A DNA stretch of 20,000 nt from the NCBI GenBank assembly GCA_002005505.1, contig KV908395.1, forward strand, positions 145,001-165,000, read 5' to 3'. Source of the stretch: Botryococcus braunii. Taxonomy: Eukaryota; Chlorophyta; Trebouxiophyceae. The notes beneath the pieces are model-generated. The model was not told where the DNA came from and made no database searches. It saw only the letters and a list, made by a program, of their open reading frames with translations. Made by a program: the position numbers and the translations under genes. Below, in pieces: positions 1 to 10,260 of this stretch. Numbering within the stretch: position 1 is the first letter of the stretch; every line of letters begins with the position of its first letter.

Positions 1-81
1 TCCAGACGGTCAAAATTTGTATGCAGGATTAATGCGGATTTTGGGAAGGGCTTGTCTCGTCCCCCGGAGACAGGAAGCCAC

Positions 82-214
82 CTTGGCAATGGTCTGATTG
101 TAATCGGAGAGCTCGGTGTGCACGCTCTTGAGGCGGCGGCTCAGGCGTCGAAGCTCCAAGGCTCGGGCGGGGTCCTCGGCCTGCTGACTCAGCATCTCCA
201 TCCTGTCAAAGACC
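82..214 (-). CDS. Internal exon of an unrecognised gene, coiled-coil-like
   Basis: On the minus strand a 133-bp segment is bounded by a CAG acceptor (just above 214) and an AAG|GTGGCT donor (just below 82). Read with one overhanging base it gives about 44 residues beginning VFDRMEMLSQQAEDPARALE, then a basic stretch (LRRLSRRLKSVHTELSDYNQ). The periodic Leu/Arg/Glu content suggests an amphipathic helix or coiled coil. GC at third codon positions is high, unlike the flanking sequence. The remaining exons would lie beyond the left edge and, upstream on this strand, at higher coordinates. The 1140-2364 gene ends with its own stop before this exon, so this is probably a different gene unless that stop is bypassed by an unseen splice. 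I do not recognise the family. The exon call is an inference from splice borders and composition. Confidence 0.45.
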
Positions 215-549
215 CTGGACTCCCACATGGCCCATGGCCCACTCACAACACAGCTCACTCACAGTCATGCGCCCACTCAGAAACATGCGCCCATTCACTA
301 ACATCCCAAAGTGACCTGCCCCTGCTCACTCACAGCACACTCACTGATATGCGCTGATATGCTGATATAAGTCAATGACCTCACACCCACTGACAGCCCG
401 TTTCTCTTCCTCATGCCCTTCCCCGGGCATCCAATGCTCATTCAACCCACTCACCGACATCTGTGCATGAGAACCCCCTCTCCCCCCACTCCCCCCCCCC
501 CCCTTGTCTCCCTGTCTGTCTGTGTCTTTGTTCGTGCTACCGAACGCAT

Positions 550-657
<108 letters not shown>

Positions 658-943
658 GCACCACCCACCCATACCCCACCTGTTACCTCCTTCCCAGCTC
701 TTCCTTCCCCAAGCCCCTTCTTCCCGCCATCCGTCGACCACACAAAAGAAAAAACAACTGTTCCATGTAGGCCTTTCCCTAGACATGCACCCCGCAACAT
801 GAACGTCAGGGAGGATGGCCAAAGGCTGACTGTGAACGCCCCACCCACATTCCCCAACACCGCGCATTCAACGACAACATGCAAAGATGGTGTACAAAGT
901 TTGAGGGAACTAGACGAAAAGCCCTCCCCCCCGTTCCCCTCCT

Positions 944-972
944 CCCCCCCCCCCCCCCCCCCCCGCGGGGGG
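944..972. repeat. Poly-C run ending in a CCCCCCGCGGGGGG palindrome
   Basis: A run of 21 C is followed by GCGGGGGG, so the right end is a perfect 14-nt palindrome. Similar C-run/G-run junctions occur at 12032-12052, 14344-14366 and 19186-19210. The minus strand carries a G run able to form a hairpin or quadruplex. Confidence 0.85.
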
Positions 973-1139
973 AGTCGCTTTTACAAGACACCCCCTCATT
1001 TCTCAGGCTTTTGAAGCCGTAGCCATACCAACGCAACTGGTACAACTGATACAAATGGTGTCCCTAACCTTGAGAATGTAGCCTCTGGGGGCTCGCAAGG
1101 CAGGAACTAGGCATATTCTACTCTTCTTTCTACTTTTCT

Positions 1140-2364
1140 TCAAGAGGGGGCAGACCCGTCGGCAAGGGCGGGCCACTGTTTAGAAAAAGCAATGAGCTTG
1201 CGCCACTCCTCAGTGCTCCGCTGCTCAAAGACGGCGATCAGCTTGTCCGCAATCGCAGTACGATCAGCGACGGCCTGTTGCTTGAAGCTCCTGGGAATGG
1301 GTGCGGCATCCGCGCTGCTAGGTTGCCCTTGCCTGCCCTGCGAGGCTCCCTGGCCTTCTTGAGACTCCACGCCAGCCGCGGCCTCCCCGCCATTGCAGTT
1401 TTCCCTGGGCGTTGCCTGATCAGCCCTGGCAGCATGTGATACTGCCTGTTCAGGCTCTGGGGCATACGGCGCAGCCCCTACGACAGGCTGCTGGCTTTCT
1501 ACAGACAATGGGTTGTTGGCAGCGGAATCCCAAGTCAGCCCTCGCTGGCGGGCAGACTCCCTTCCTCCCTGCCGGACGCTGAGCGGTGCGGCTGCGGGGC
1601 TGCGGACCAGTGCACTGCCCGGGGAAAGGGAGGGATTTGCTCGCGACGGGGGGTCCACATCGTCTACGGCCTCTGACCTAATGGCTTGTTCAGGACGGAG
1701 CTGCTCAGCGTTGTCTGGTGACGTTTGCGCTGCGGTGTCTGTTGGGGATTGCTCATACGATTGCACACAGCCTTGCGGCCCTGCACTGCTCATAAGTTTG
1801 GAGCGGGAAGGGTCTCGGAACCTGCCCCGCTGCCTTTGTAGTGTGAAACCTGGGCCAGGCCGTGCTTTGTAAGCAAAGCATCCAATCTACTTGCTGAGAA
1901 GGCAAACGCGAGCTACCATGGTTGGTCACCATTTTTTGGGATGTTCTAGAAACCATTTTGAAGGGATAATCAGCGTGATTCGCGTTTGAGCCGATTTGTT
2001 GGCACTTTCATGCATTGGGTAATCCTTCTACATTGAGCACCTTAAAACTAAATGATTCTGGCCTGCCACAAAACTTGGGGGAACTTAGTTGGCTTATATT
2101 GCAAAACAATCGTTCTGAAGAATGATCGCACGCTTGAGGAGCTACCTCGCCGGTGCCAGTCTCAACTGCCTCGGAAACTGCTACTCACGCACATGCAAAG
2201 TCCTAAAATTTATATTACCGAGTTTCGCTTGCTTCTGCGCTGCTGGATGCAGCTTTGTACCTCAACAGCAAAAGGATGTTACCTCGGATGTGGCGGTTGG
2301 CGGATATTTGTCCCGGCCTCATCCTTCGCAACATCACAGACACCAGAACAGGCTCAACCAGCTC
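1140..2364 (-). CDS. Unrecognised minus-strand gene, two 3' exons (2283-2364, 1140-1849)
   Basis: The terminal exon (1849 down to 1140, stop TGA at 1142-1140) and an upstream exon (2364 down to 2283) are proposed. The upstream exon follows a CATCAG acceptor, reads ELVEPVLVSVMLRRMRPGQI... and ends at CGAG|GTAACA. Its one leftover base joins in frame to the GT overhang after the GGCCCAG acceptor at 1850. Together they give 263 residues of a protein whose beginning is not seen. Most of the large exon is low complexity and probably disordered (Gln, Ala, Ser, Glu, Pro rich). The last 45 residues look like an ordered helical tail (ADKLIAVFEQRSTEEWRKL, then AFSKQWPALAD). Alternatively the large exon is a first exon starting at the ATG at 1793. 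I recognise no family. The open frame is fairly secure; the splice to 2364 is inference. Confidence 0.45.
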
Positions 2365-2489
2365 CTGATGGAGTGAAGGAGTACTAGTTGGAAACGTACA
2401 CATCGTTTAGTGGAACAAGCTAGGTTGAAGTGCGGACTATCTAATTCGCATGTAGCAGGACCTACAGATCGCAGAGGAACCTAGCAATG

Positions 2490-2919
2490 TTAAATCTTAC
2501 GGAAAGAAGTAAATTGATCATCCCATCTCGACGTAAGCATTTGTACTGTCTTTGGCAACCAGCCTGATTCATGCAGGGCGGCGAGAGTGCTTCGTGCTGA
2601 CAAGTTGTCGGTGACACCGCCTGCCGAGCCAGTCACGTGCAAGTATCGGATTTGTACTGTTCGAATTGTCGTACAGGACATCGAATTTTTTGGCGGGAAT
2701 GTCATGCTCACGGATTTCAATTTTCGTCACTCTACTTCGATACGATGGGCGTACCCGCATAGCGGTGATCTTGGATTCCCGTCACCGCTCTTCTTTATTG
2801 ATGCAGAACCAGTTCCTGGCGAGCTGAAGATATCCTTGGAAAGGACGTGCGCTTGGGTTCTTCGCACAGGGCCCAAGTGGTTCGTACCACTACCACAAGA
2901 AACAATAATTGACACGTAA
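2490..2919. other. Possible coding sequence, strand unresolved
   Basis: On the plus strand a frame stays open from 2518 to a TAA at 2917-2919 (about 133 codons). On the minus strand two overlapping open frames cover 2760-2490. One starts at an ATG (2760) and includes REHDIPAKKFDVLYDNSN. The other continues downstream in a different frame (GVTDNLSARSTLAALHESGW) and meets a good donor, TTCC|GTAAGA, near 2497. The minus reading would fit as 5' exons of the 1140-2364 gene, but it needs a one-base shift or an undetected tiny intron around 2610. Neither protein is recognisable. At most one strand is likely to be real. Confidence 0.3.
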
Positions 2920-3114
2920 CCTTAAACAATTATTGTAATCTCGAGTAATCAGGCCTGCAACATGGTCATGCAAGTTGGATATTGTACCTGCGACCAGGGA
3001 GCTTCGCAACTGGGATGTTATGACTCGTAAAGGTCTCTGCACCAGTGTTCCAAAGCAAACAATCGAAAGCAAATCAAGGCGCAAATAACCTCTGCTACCC
3101 CATTCTGGGTAAGA

Positions 3115-3225
3115 ATGACAACTGCCTTAACCATGATGCAGCTACAAGACCTTTTGTGGAAAAGTGTGTTACAGCAGGATACAAAGTTTGGCCAATTGAT
3201 GCAAGTGTTGCAGTCTCTGTGTTAA
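3115..3225 (+). CDS. Small open frame or exon, helical, unrecognised
   Basis: ATG at 3115 opens 36 codons ending in TAA at 3225. The product is Leu/Gln rich (QLQDLLWKSVLQQDTKFGQL) with an amphipathic-helix pattern. A CAG acceptor-like site lies within it (ATGATGCAG) and an AAAG|GTGTGC donor-like site right after it, so it could instead be an exon in another frame (...RPFVEKCVTAGYKVWPID...). There is no supporting context, and a chance open frame is quite possible. Confidence 0.15.
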   Translation: MTTALTMMQLQDLLWKSVLQQDTKFGQLMQVLQSLC

Positions 3226-3855
3226 AGGTGTGCAAGTGGTGGTACACATCCGTCAAGAGATGGATCTGTGCGGCATGGGGCTGGGGCATCTTTGTCTCTG
3301 CCTTCACTGAACAGAAGTTCCAAGGGTAATGAATACTTATAATTCATGCCTGATTTCTTCTTACTTCGGTCTCTAACTATTCTACCAGGCATCTGAGGAG
3401 AGGCGATCATTGCCTAAGCACCTGTGAAGGGATGCAAATACATTAATCTTTAATGGATAGTTCTGCACTTCTCCGATATCAGTAGCTCTGTTGTATCTTC
3501 TGCCATAAACTCCTGGCTGAGAAACAAGCCCTGCAAGTCCTTATCGATTGTTATCTTACTAGCAGAATTCCTTACCGAGTGAGCTACATTTTCTTGCGCG
3601 AACCTACATGTGGAAGGGGCGATGATGGGTCAAAAAAGTTAGAATGGAGAAGGGAAAATGAAGGGTCAGGGAAGCCAGTTGGCTTAGTTCTGCAGAAGAC
3701 TCTGATCTGATGATGCCATGATCCAAAGAGCAGGGAAGTCGCCCTGGACAGGGTTGCTGAGATCTGCTTGCTGCCAGTCGTGCTGGGACTGCTGGAACAT
3801 GTGAAATCTAATCCTGGTGGTCTGGTTCATCACTTCGACTGAGCTTGCTGCAGGA
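3226..3855. other. Stretch with no supported gene
   Basis: No exon-like segment with good borders stands out. Composition is balanced and I see no simple repeat. It would be upstream sequence of the candidate secreted-protein gene that follows. Confidence 0.5.
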
Positions 3856-4282
3856 ATGGTGTGGATCAGCTTCGTCGTGGTGCTGGCTCTCCAGCATCTA
3901 GTTCATGGCCGATATGCAAATCCGCCAATTACCGGGAACAATGATCTCGATGGTAAAAATACAACTGGGACCGTACAGAGGGACTTCGAGATGCAACCAG
4001 CAGAAGGATGGCGTGACGCCATGCTCCTTTCTGCCACGCCTTGGGGTGTAGGCACCACGATGTATCCACTAATGCCACCGTGAGTGTGCTCCTGTCTCTC
4101 TCAAAGCATTCCCCAGGAAGGTTTGCCACCTACAGCTGGCGCCCCTTACACAATTGGCCCCTGTGACTCATGCAGTTTACCCCCATTGGGCCATGCCACT
4201 GCAACGTCTCTTGGGCAAGGGAGTTGGGGGGTTGCTTGGGTTCAACAGTACGCAAGAGGGACCCCATTTAGCTCTGAGTTGA
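3856..4282 (+). CDS. Candidate small secreted protein, two exons with a 37-nt intron
   Basis: ATG at 3856 begins a hydrophobic N-terminus, MVWISFVVVLALQHLVHG, that looks like a cleavable signal peptide. After it comes a polar segment (NDLDGKNTTGTVQRDFEMQP) up to residue 74. The exon stops at CCACC|GTGAGT (4079), a strong donor. The next acceptor, after a pyrimidine-rich stretch ending CCCCAG at 4116, leaves an intron of only 37 nt. The second exon (4117-4282) restores frame (PKVCHLQLAPLTQLAPVTHA...) and ends with TGA. The 129-residue product carries two N-glycosylation sequons (NTT at 35, NST at 118), as expected for a secretory protein. Doubt remains because the second exon is also open in another frame, and the region may instead be the 5' end of the gene ending at 6586. 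The family is not recognised. Confidence 0.33.
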
Positions 4283-4983
4283 TGAGGTACCGATAAGGGT
4301 GATTGCTCAAGGCTCACCTAGTTTGGGGGATATCCTGTCTGTGTGTGTCCAGAAGGGGACAACATGCGCAGGTCCTTTCAGGGTGTGCTTGCCTCTGGCA
4401 CACATGGACATTCTAAGGCACAAAGAAGCGGTCTGCTATCTCTGAAGGTGCTAATTCTGGGGTAAATCTGGGGTGTGCTCGTGGGGAAATGCAGGTGGGA
4501 TGTACCCGAGACTGGCGTTTTTTACAGTGCGTTCCCATCGATGATGGCATCCCTGCATTGCGGCATCAGACACAACATTGTCTTTTCCTCTTGCGATGGG
4601 TTTGCTTATTTGTTTTGGCGCTTTTCATTATGTACTGATTTTCACGCTGCTCATGTTTGGCTTCAGGCCAATGCCTTTTGTATAGGTTCTTCTGCGAATA
4701 GTCTCTGAAGCGCTGTGTCGACATTAGGCAGGACCGCAAGCAACATAACAACCAGAGAGTGAAAAAATATACCGCCACTTACCTCTCAAGAAGATTTGCT
4801 TTGTACATTATGCATATGTGTGGTATCTGTACACGATGGTGGAGAGCAGTCCAAGAGTTGGGAAATATGAAGGGAGAGCATGGGGAAGAGGCAGAAAGGG
4901 AGAAGGGAATCGGTTGGGGAGGGGGGGGGGGGTTTTGCCAGTGCCCTTTGTCAAATTGAGTCCCTTGTAATGTTTTGGTGCAG
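4283..4983. other. Stretch with no firmly supported exon
   Basis: Short open segments occur around 4352-4450 (readings such as GVLASGTHGHSKAQRSGLL between AG and GT sites) but compete with each other in different frames. A purine-rich zone at 4868-4920 leads into a run of 12 G (4921-4932). It may be an intron or the space between two plus-strand genes. Confidence 0.4.
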
Positions 4984-5902
4984 TTAGAATCAACCCGGAC
5001 AAAGTGTCCCGCCTTGATCCGCCAGTAAGTGAGGTGCGACTTATCTCCCCCTTCTCCCTCCCTTCCATGCCCCTGTTTATTCCCATCTCAGTCCAGCAGC
5101 TGGACTTTCAAGTTAATATGCCTGAAGGGTTGATTTGAGCAATACACCGAAATCCACGGGGGCCTGCAGTGGTGGTGCCATTTTGCATCCCTGGACCTTG
5201 GTCTTGGACGGCTATATCAAACCGGGGGATTGTTATTGAGGAGGGTAGTCTGTTGATGTGGATGGTGGATGTGTTTAAATGGGACTTGAAGTTGAGCTCA
5301 CATGGCACTTCCCTGGCTGTTGTGATTGAGAGACACATATTGACATGCCAATGCATGCGGGGTGGGTTTGACAGGAGTGCAGTTTCTTGTGAACAAGTGC
5401 TGACTCCTTATCTGTCTGTACTCCATACCATCGATCTCCGCTGGTATCCTTTCTCTTTGTGCAACCCTTGCCTCTTGCCTTTCGACTTGTTGGTCCTCAT
5501 TCTGCAGTTTCAATAGGCGTCAAAACAAAAGTAAAAACGTTACCAGCTATAGCCTGAGAGTCATGCTTGCAAGCTTTGCAGGTAGACCGCATATCTTGGG
5601 TTGTCAACCCTCCCAGTGATGATCTTGCTGCCGTGTCCCTCTCTGAGTATTTCAATCGGGGCCCTCAGAGCTGGTATCAGTCAGTAAGCCACCTTTCCTC
5701 CTCTGGTTCCCACAGAGTTCAAGGTGTCCTGGTATTGCAAGCTGTATTTCTTGGTAGTGTTGAAGCAAAACATGAGACGTTGGCCTACACTAGAAATTAG
5801 CCTCTGTTGACACAGTCATATGAATCGTGACAGCTGTGGATTTTTGGCATGCTAGTGCTTCTATTCTTTGCAACAATTCTGCAAGAATGCTTGCCAGACT
5901 GT

Positions 5903-5979
<77 letters not shown>

Positions 5980-6116
5980 GTGCGTATGTATGCTCGCGCA
6001 GTGTGTGCATGTGCGTGCACACGAGTGTTTTTGTGTGTCTAGGTGTGTGTGCGTGTGCGTGTGCGTGTGCGTGGTGCGTGTGTGTGCTCGCGCGCATGTG
6101 CATGTGCGTGCGCGCG

Positions 6117-6183
<67 letters not shown>

Positions 6184-6586
6184 GTGCTCCTGCTGTCATG
6201 CCTCTATGTTAGATGCAACCCTGCTGTCATCCCGCCTGGGAATCTACAGCCAGCATGCGTATGGAAGCCTTCAAACATGGTCTGTTCAAAGCAACCCCAT
6301 TTCACTAGTAAGGGAGATATCCAAGTGAAGTTATCCACCACCAGTGGAACAGGCGTGACAAGGCTTTGTGCATTATGGTATGCAGATCGAGTTCTACCAG
6401 CATGGAGGCGTTGCTGGAACCAAAGTGGCTCAGGCTATATCTGGGACCGTGTTCTTCAAGGATGGCCGCACTGCTGGGCTCAAAGGAAATTTGAATGGGC
6501 CTTCTACCCTCCGGGTTCCCCCGTATCCCGCAAGTCCCCAGCCTCCTGCACAGAATGGCACGTCCAAAACCCCAGCTGGCAAATGA
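4984..6586 (+). CDS. Unrecognised multi-exon gene, 3' part, stop at 6586
   Basis: Several plus-strand segments have good borders. 4984-5024 (GTGCAG acceptor, CCA|GTAAGT donor) reads [14 protein letters not shown] segment from 5097 ([11 protein letters not shown]...) follows in phase. 5170-5396 is long and ordered-looking ([20 protein letters not shown]), ending near CAA|GTGCTG. 5582-5683 (TTTGCAG acceptor, TCA|GTAAGC donor) reads [20 protein letters not shown]. 5718-5753 reads [12 protein letters not shown], after an intron of only 34 nt. The terminal exon 6385-6586 (ATGCAG acceptor, TGA stop) reads [20 protein letters not shown], then a Pro-rich tail ending KTPAGK. Phases from 5582 to the stop agree. 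The link across 5097-5170 does not, because a TGA (5136-5138) interrupts the frame. The (GT)n tract lies in the last intron. I cannot name the family. The last three exons are the most secure. Confidence 0.45.
5901..6182. repeat. Compound (GT)n / GC-GT alternating purine-pyrimidine tract
   Basis: Two nearly pure (GT)n blocks (about 5907-5975 and 6119-6181) flank a 140-bp zone of mixed GT, GC and AC alternation with CGCGCGCG and CGTGCGTG segments. The whole is almost continuous purine-pyrimidine alternation. It lies inside the proposed last intron of the gene ending at 6586. Confidence 0.95.
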
Positions 6587-7083
6587 GAGTGGAGCTGCTG
6601 CTGGTCTTACAAGTAGCCACTAGCATGACAGGAGAACAGGCCACTCCTTTAGAATATTGGTCCCATGTCATTCAAGACTGGCCTGTGTTTCGAGAGATGG
6701 GGGGGGGGGGGGCTGTTTGGCACATGACAGGGTATGCCACTTGTGCAGACCTGGCCAGTGTCGCATGAATCTCACGTTGTGTGGAGCCTGTAGCATTGCG
6801 GCCTGGATTTGTCTACATTTGAATGAGCTGGTAGTTTGTGGAAGCATTGATGTGTGACTGGCTGCATGATGGTGAACTGGTAATGGCCTGCGCTGCCTTT
6901 TAGCTTTCATCCCAATTTTGATTTGCCCCTCGGAGGATTTTCGTCTCCATGCCAGCAGAGCATGGCCCGTCATCCGTGCAGAATGCTGCAGAAGGTGAAG
7001 TTACCACTAATGGAGTAAATTAGCTCCATTCTTCGTGTATGACCAGGCTCTGCATGATTGTAAACACATTCAGTCACACTCAC

Positions 7084-7266
7084 AGGAGCGCCGGTAGAGG
7101 AAGATAGCACCCGTAGATAGCATCTGGCACGTGCTTGTGTCAGACTGCGGAAAGTCATGGGGGTGGTCTCTTGAGAGCCACTGGTCGAAGCGGTGGAGGA
7201 TTTGCCCTGAGAGTTTTTACTTACCAGTTCAAAACATTTTCTTTGTTGTTGTTCGCTATCCTGCAT
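7084..7266 (-). CDS. Candidate first exon on the minus strand
   Basis: A minus-strand ATG (7266) opens 61 codons (MQDSEQQQRKCFELVSKNSQ, then a Ser/Thr-rich part and QARARCYLRVL) that run into a strong donor, CT|GTGAGT, at 7083. A second strong donor, CTG|GTAAGT, lies inside the frame near 7224. No partner exon was found downstream on this strand, and the plus strand is also open across much of it. Low confidence. Confidence 0.2.
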
Positions 7267-8541
7267 GTCCTAGACAAGGTACTTTTGGATAAGCTGCAGC
7301 TGTACGATTGTACAAAAGTCCACAATCACTACGACTCCACGCCTATTTGATAGTTGCATCAGGCGTTGGGTGTCTGTTTGTTGGTACTATTATTACCCGG
7401 CACTTGCCTCAGGGGATGTTGACATAAGTTCTGCCTGGAAGAGAAAGTTTTGAAGAACATGAATTTCTCGAGCAAGTCTTGAAAGTACCCCAACCCTGTA
7501 TCTGAGTTATGACTGGGTACTCATTCATCATGAAGCATCAGGATATATCATTGCGATGTGGTGCAAAAGATGTTCCGCGTGTTGCAGAGGATAATCCCCT
7601 GTGGGGTTTGGAACTCACGGAACACAGAGTGTAGACCAAAGCTATTTGAAGCCATCCAGCTATGGTCGCCACTAGCAATTGCATATGGATGGAGCAAATG
7701 CTGTGGCGTAATGCTGCAATTCAATACATATAAGCTTGCGGCGCCCGATATGTGGATGGTCTCAGGGCTTTAGATATTGTGCAACTGCACATCTGCGATG
7801 CATAGGTAGTCTGAAATAGAGAAACTTAGGGCTGGTGTGTGGTATACACTCGTGGGGTCTCAGTAACCATAGAGGATGACAGAACGTTTTGCTGGAAACC
7901 CTGTCAGTGGCTCGGCAAATCACGGCGGTAGGTTCTCACTGACTGTACAAGTATACTGGAGGAAGGTGCAGGCAAAGGAATTAACGGACCGTTTTCTGTT
8001 ATGCACTATGCTTCTCAATGCGTGCTGTCACAGTGATCCGAGACGTAATGATGCAAGCCTGTGTATGCTGGTAGATGTCTCATGCCTTGTTTGCTCCGTC
8101 ATCCTGACAAATCACTGATAATGGGTGCTTTGTGCATTGCATTTCTTCTTGCAGCCTCGTCAACTTGGCAATTGCAGGAGTTGCAACTCCAGGATGTGTT
8201 TGCAATGAACCATTTTGATCCCAAATAAACGCATCCTGAAGTGGCATATCCTGCCATTGTGCAAGTTGATGAATGGGATCAAAATTTCTCATAGTTGTCA
8301 CCCTACTTGCGCGCTTGAAGTGCACATTCTCCGGCATCAGTAGTGGACGTCACTGACATTGCAGATACAATTCGTGTCAAAATGTGGTTATCCTTACCTT
8401 TCTTAAGAAGAAGAAGAAGAAGGCAAGACTCACGTGGGCTTTGCTTCCACCAACACTTTGCGTCACCCTTTGCACCCTCTGCTCGCCCCAACTCATGTTC
8501 AATTCACCATGAGTCTGAAGCAGTGTTTAACCCGAAACTGA

Positions 8542-8727
8542 CATCTCTTGGAGGGGCAAGCCCGAGGCTTGTGTGCTCGACTACTCCAAAAGGCATCCGC
8601 CTCTTTTAGCTTGGAAACACCGCCTTTGCCGGGAAACACCGATTTCCTGAAGTTTCTGGTTGAAGAAAGCAAAGTTGTCGTCACTAGTCCCCATCAGCTC
8701 CGGACCGGCATTGTGTCCTGTCCCCCT
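8542..8727 (+). CDS. Candidate exon ending at a GTGAGT donor
   Basis: The plus frame is open from 8542 and reads through LLQKASASFSLETPPLPGNT and FLKFLVEESKVVVTSPHQL to CCCCCT|GTGAGT at 8727, a strong donor. The acceptor side is weak and undefined. The minus strand is open here as well (KSVFPGKGGVSKLKEADAF). No joining exon was identified, so this is only an open segment with one good border. Confidence 0.2.
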
Positions 8728-9678
8728 GTGAGTCTGTGTTGCAGGCCTTGCATGTGTTGCAAACAGAAGTCAGCCTGATGGTCTGTTGTTGACGTTTTCT
8801 GTGCCATTAATCATGTAGCAAGGCATTTATGCCACGGGAGATATGGTTTAGATGCACTACACTTTTTCTCTGTGTTGGGCCAGCTTTAGAATGGCCCTAA
8901 CAGGAGCGTCAATGTACGAACTCGCAGCTTCTTGGTGTCAGGATTTTGGAACATGAGGGCACTAGCATTGCATGTTTTTGTTATTTATAATTGATATGGA
9001 TGTTCTTGTGGAACTTGTTAGGGGCCCCAATCCCTGCTGTTAAGCTTGTTTCATGTGAATGTTACTTCTACAGGGCTTCAGCTACCATGGATCTTCTCCA
9101 TGACATGATGATGCCTTTCTATTAACCAGTGAAAGACACGTCCACTCTGAGTTCTTCATACCCCATTAAGCCGAGAACAGCCGTATCAGAAGGATTCTCT
9201 GCGTTCTTAACTGAGCAAAGGACCTCCAGGTAATGTTCCGTGAATGCTTTAAATGAATGTTAACAACAGATATAGTACAAGGGGGACATTTCAGATACTC
9301 ACAGCCCAAGGGTATGGTGGACAAGTCCCCCCAAGTTTCAATGGACTGAGGCTATCCTTCTCAAATGGTGCCATTCATGTTATGGATTGTTGCTGTTCGT
9401 GTGACACAGACGGCTTAGGGCAAGCGACCGGCCTCTAACGCGAGACATCTGTTGTAAAAACTAAGCAGCTCCACTGTGGACCAAATAACCCACAATTTCA
9501 TTAGAAATTTAATCATGACATTCAAGATCATGTGCCCTGTGAGGGGCAAACTGTACTTAAGGGCTAGGGCTCGATTTTGCCCTGCGTTGGAATTTACTGA
9601 GCATTAGAGTTGTGCACATCAGAATTTTGAGATATTATCAGCTGGGACTGGGCTGACCAACCTGGGATCTGCCCTCAG

Positions 9679-9778
9679 GCCTGCGAACGTTCGAAAGCTG
9701 AGCAACAAGGACCCGCAGGACAACCTTTCGAGGCACTCGTTACTCGGGAGGCACCGACGAAGGGCGGCCCAGGTTGCG
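9679..9778 (+). other. Probable upstream (5' UTR or N-terminal) exon of the phosphatase gene
   Basis: A GC-rich 100-bp island lies between a CCCTCAG acceptor and a GCG|GTGAGC donor, about 480 bp before the phosphatase start codon. Two frames are open. One could join through a TAG acceptor at 10246 to the phosphatase frame and extend the N-terminus by about 38 residues. The other reads RKLSNKDPQDNLSRHSLLG. A TGA at 10222-10224 in the phosphatase frame, downstream of a GTGCAG acceptor at 10220, would equally make this a 5' UTR exon. Confidence 0.3.
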
Positions 9779-10260
9779 GTGAGCAAGTATCATCCCACTT
9801 TACAGTTAAATCTGTTTCTAGCTAGTCTGAACCTCAGGTCGGTGCTTAAGTCCGCTTTAGCGGCTACTGTCTCCCGCTAATTTCATAATAGGTCACCGAT
9901 CGTGTAGTTGTTTATTGCAGACTGTACCGCCTATCCCAACCCGACGTGTTGAAAATTGCGCTAGTGCGACTGCAGTCTGCGTAGCCTAATCCCTACATTG
10001 GCCGACATGCACTTCTTCTCTGATTCTGTTGTTATTTAAATAAAATATTCTTCGGGTGCCCAGCTGCATCAGGCAATTGTTGTGAATTAGATGATTAATT
10101 CGGTGGCTTGTTCATGACTTGCATTCAAACTCCATCGGATTCGGGGCCACATCACTGGCTACGGAAGGCTTTGAAGACCAAATTTAGTTTTCCCGCATGC
10201 TGCTAGTTGGGTTGGTGCAGCTGACTGGGGCTGGCAAACGCCCTAGTGGCGTCGATTGCC

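Larger units (their letters stand above)
6587..9678. other. Three kilobases with no gene that can be assigned
   Basis: There is no chain of exons with matching phases on either strand. Isolated open segments with one good splice border occur at 7084-7266 (minus), 8156-8228 and 8542-8727 (plus). G14 lies at 6699-6712 and an (AAG)n run near 8405-8421. Most likely intergenic sequence and/or long introns. Confidence 0.45.

Noticed and set aside
5440..5506. Minus-strand coiled-coil-like exon ([18 protein letters not shown])
   Set aside because: The complementary strand is a pyrimidine-rich tract ending CTGCAG, which is better explained as the 3' end of a plus-strand intron.
5790..6328. Open frames of Cys-Val or Thr-His repeats
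   Set aside because: Artefacts of the (GT)n tract; no coding context on either side in the same frame.
6184..6768. 194-codon plus-strand open frame
   Set aside because: Very rich in Trp and Cys, typical of a shadow frame. The overlapping frame at 6385-6586 has a CAG acceptor and a much more protein-like composition.
9690..9720. GTTCGAA-type tRNA T-loop resemblance
   Set aside because: No A-box partner or cloverleaf could be drawn around it.
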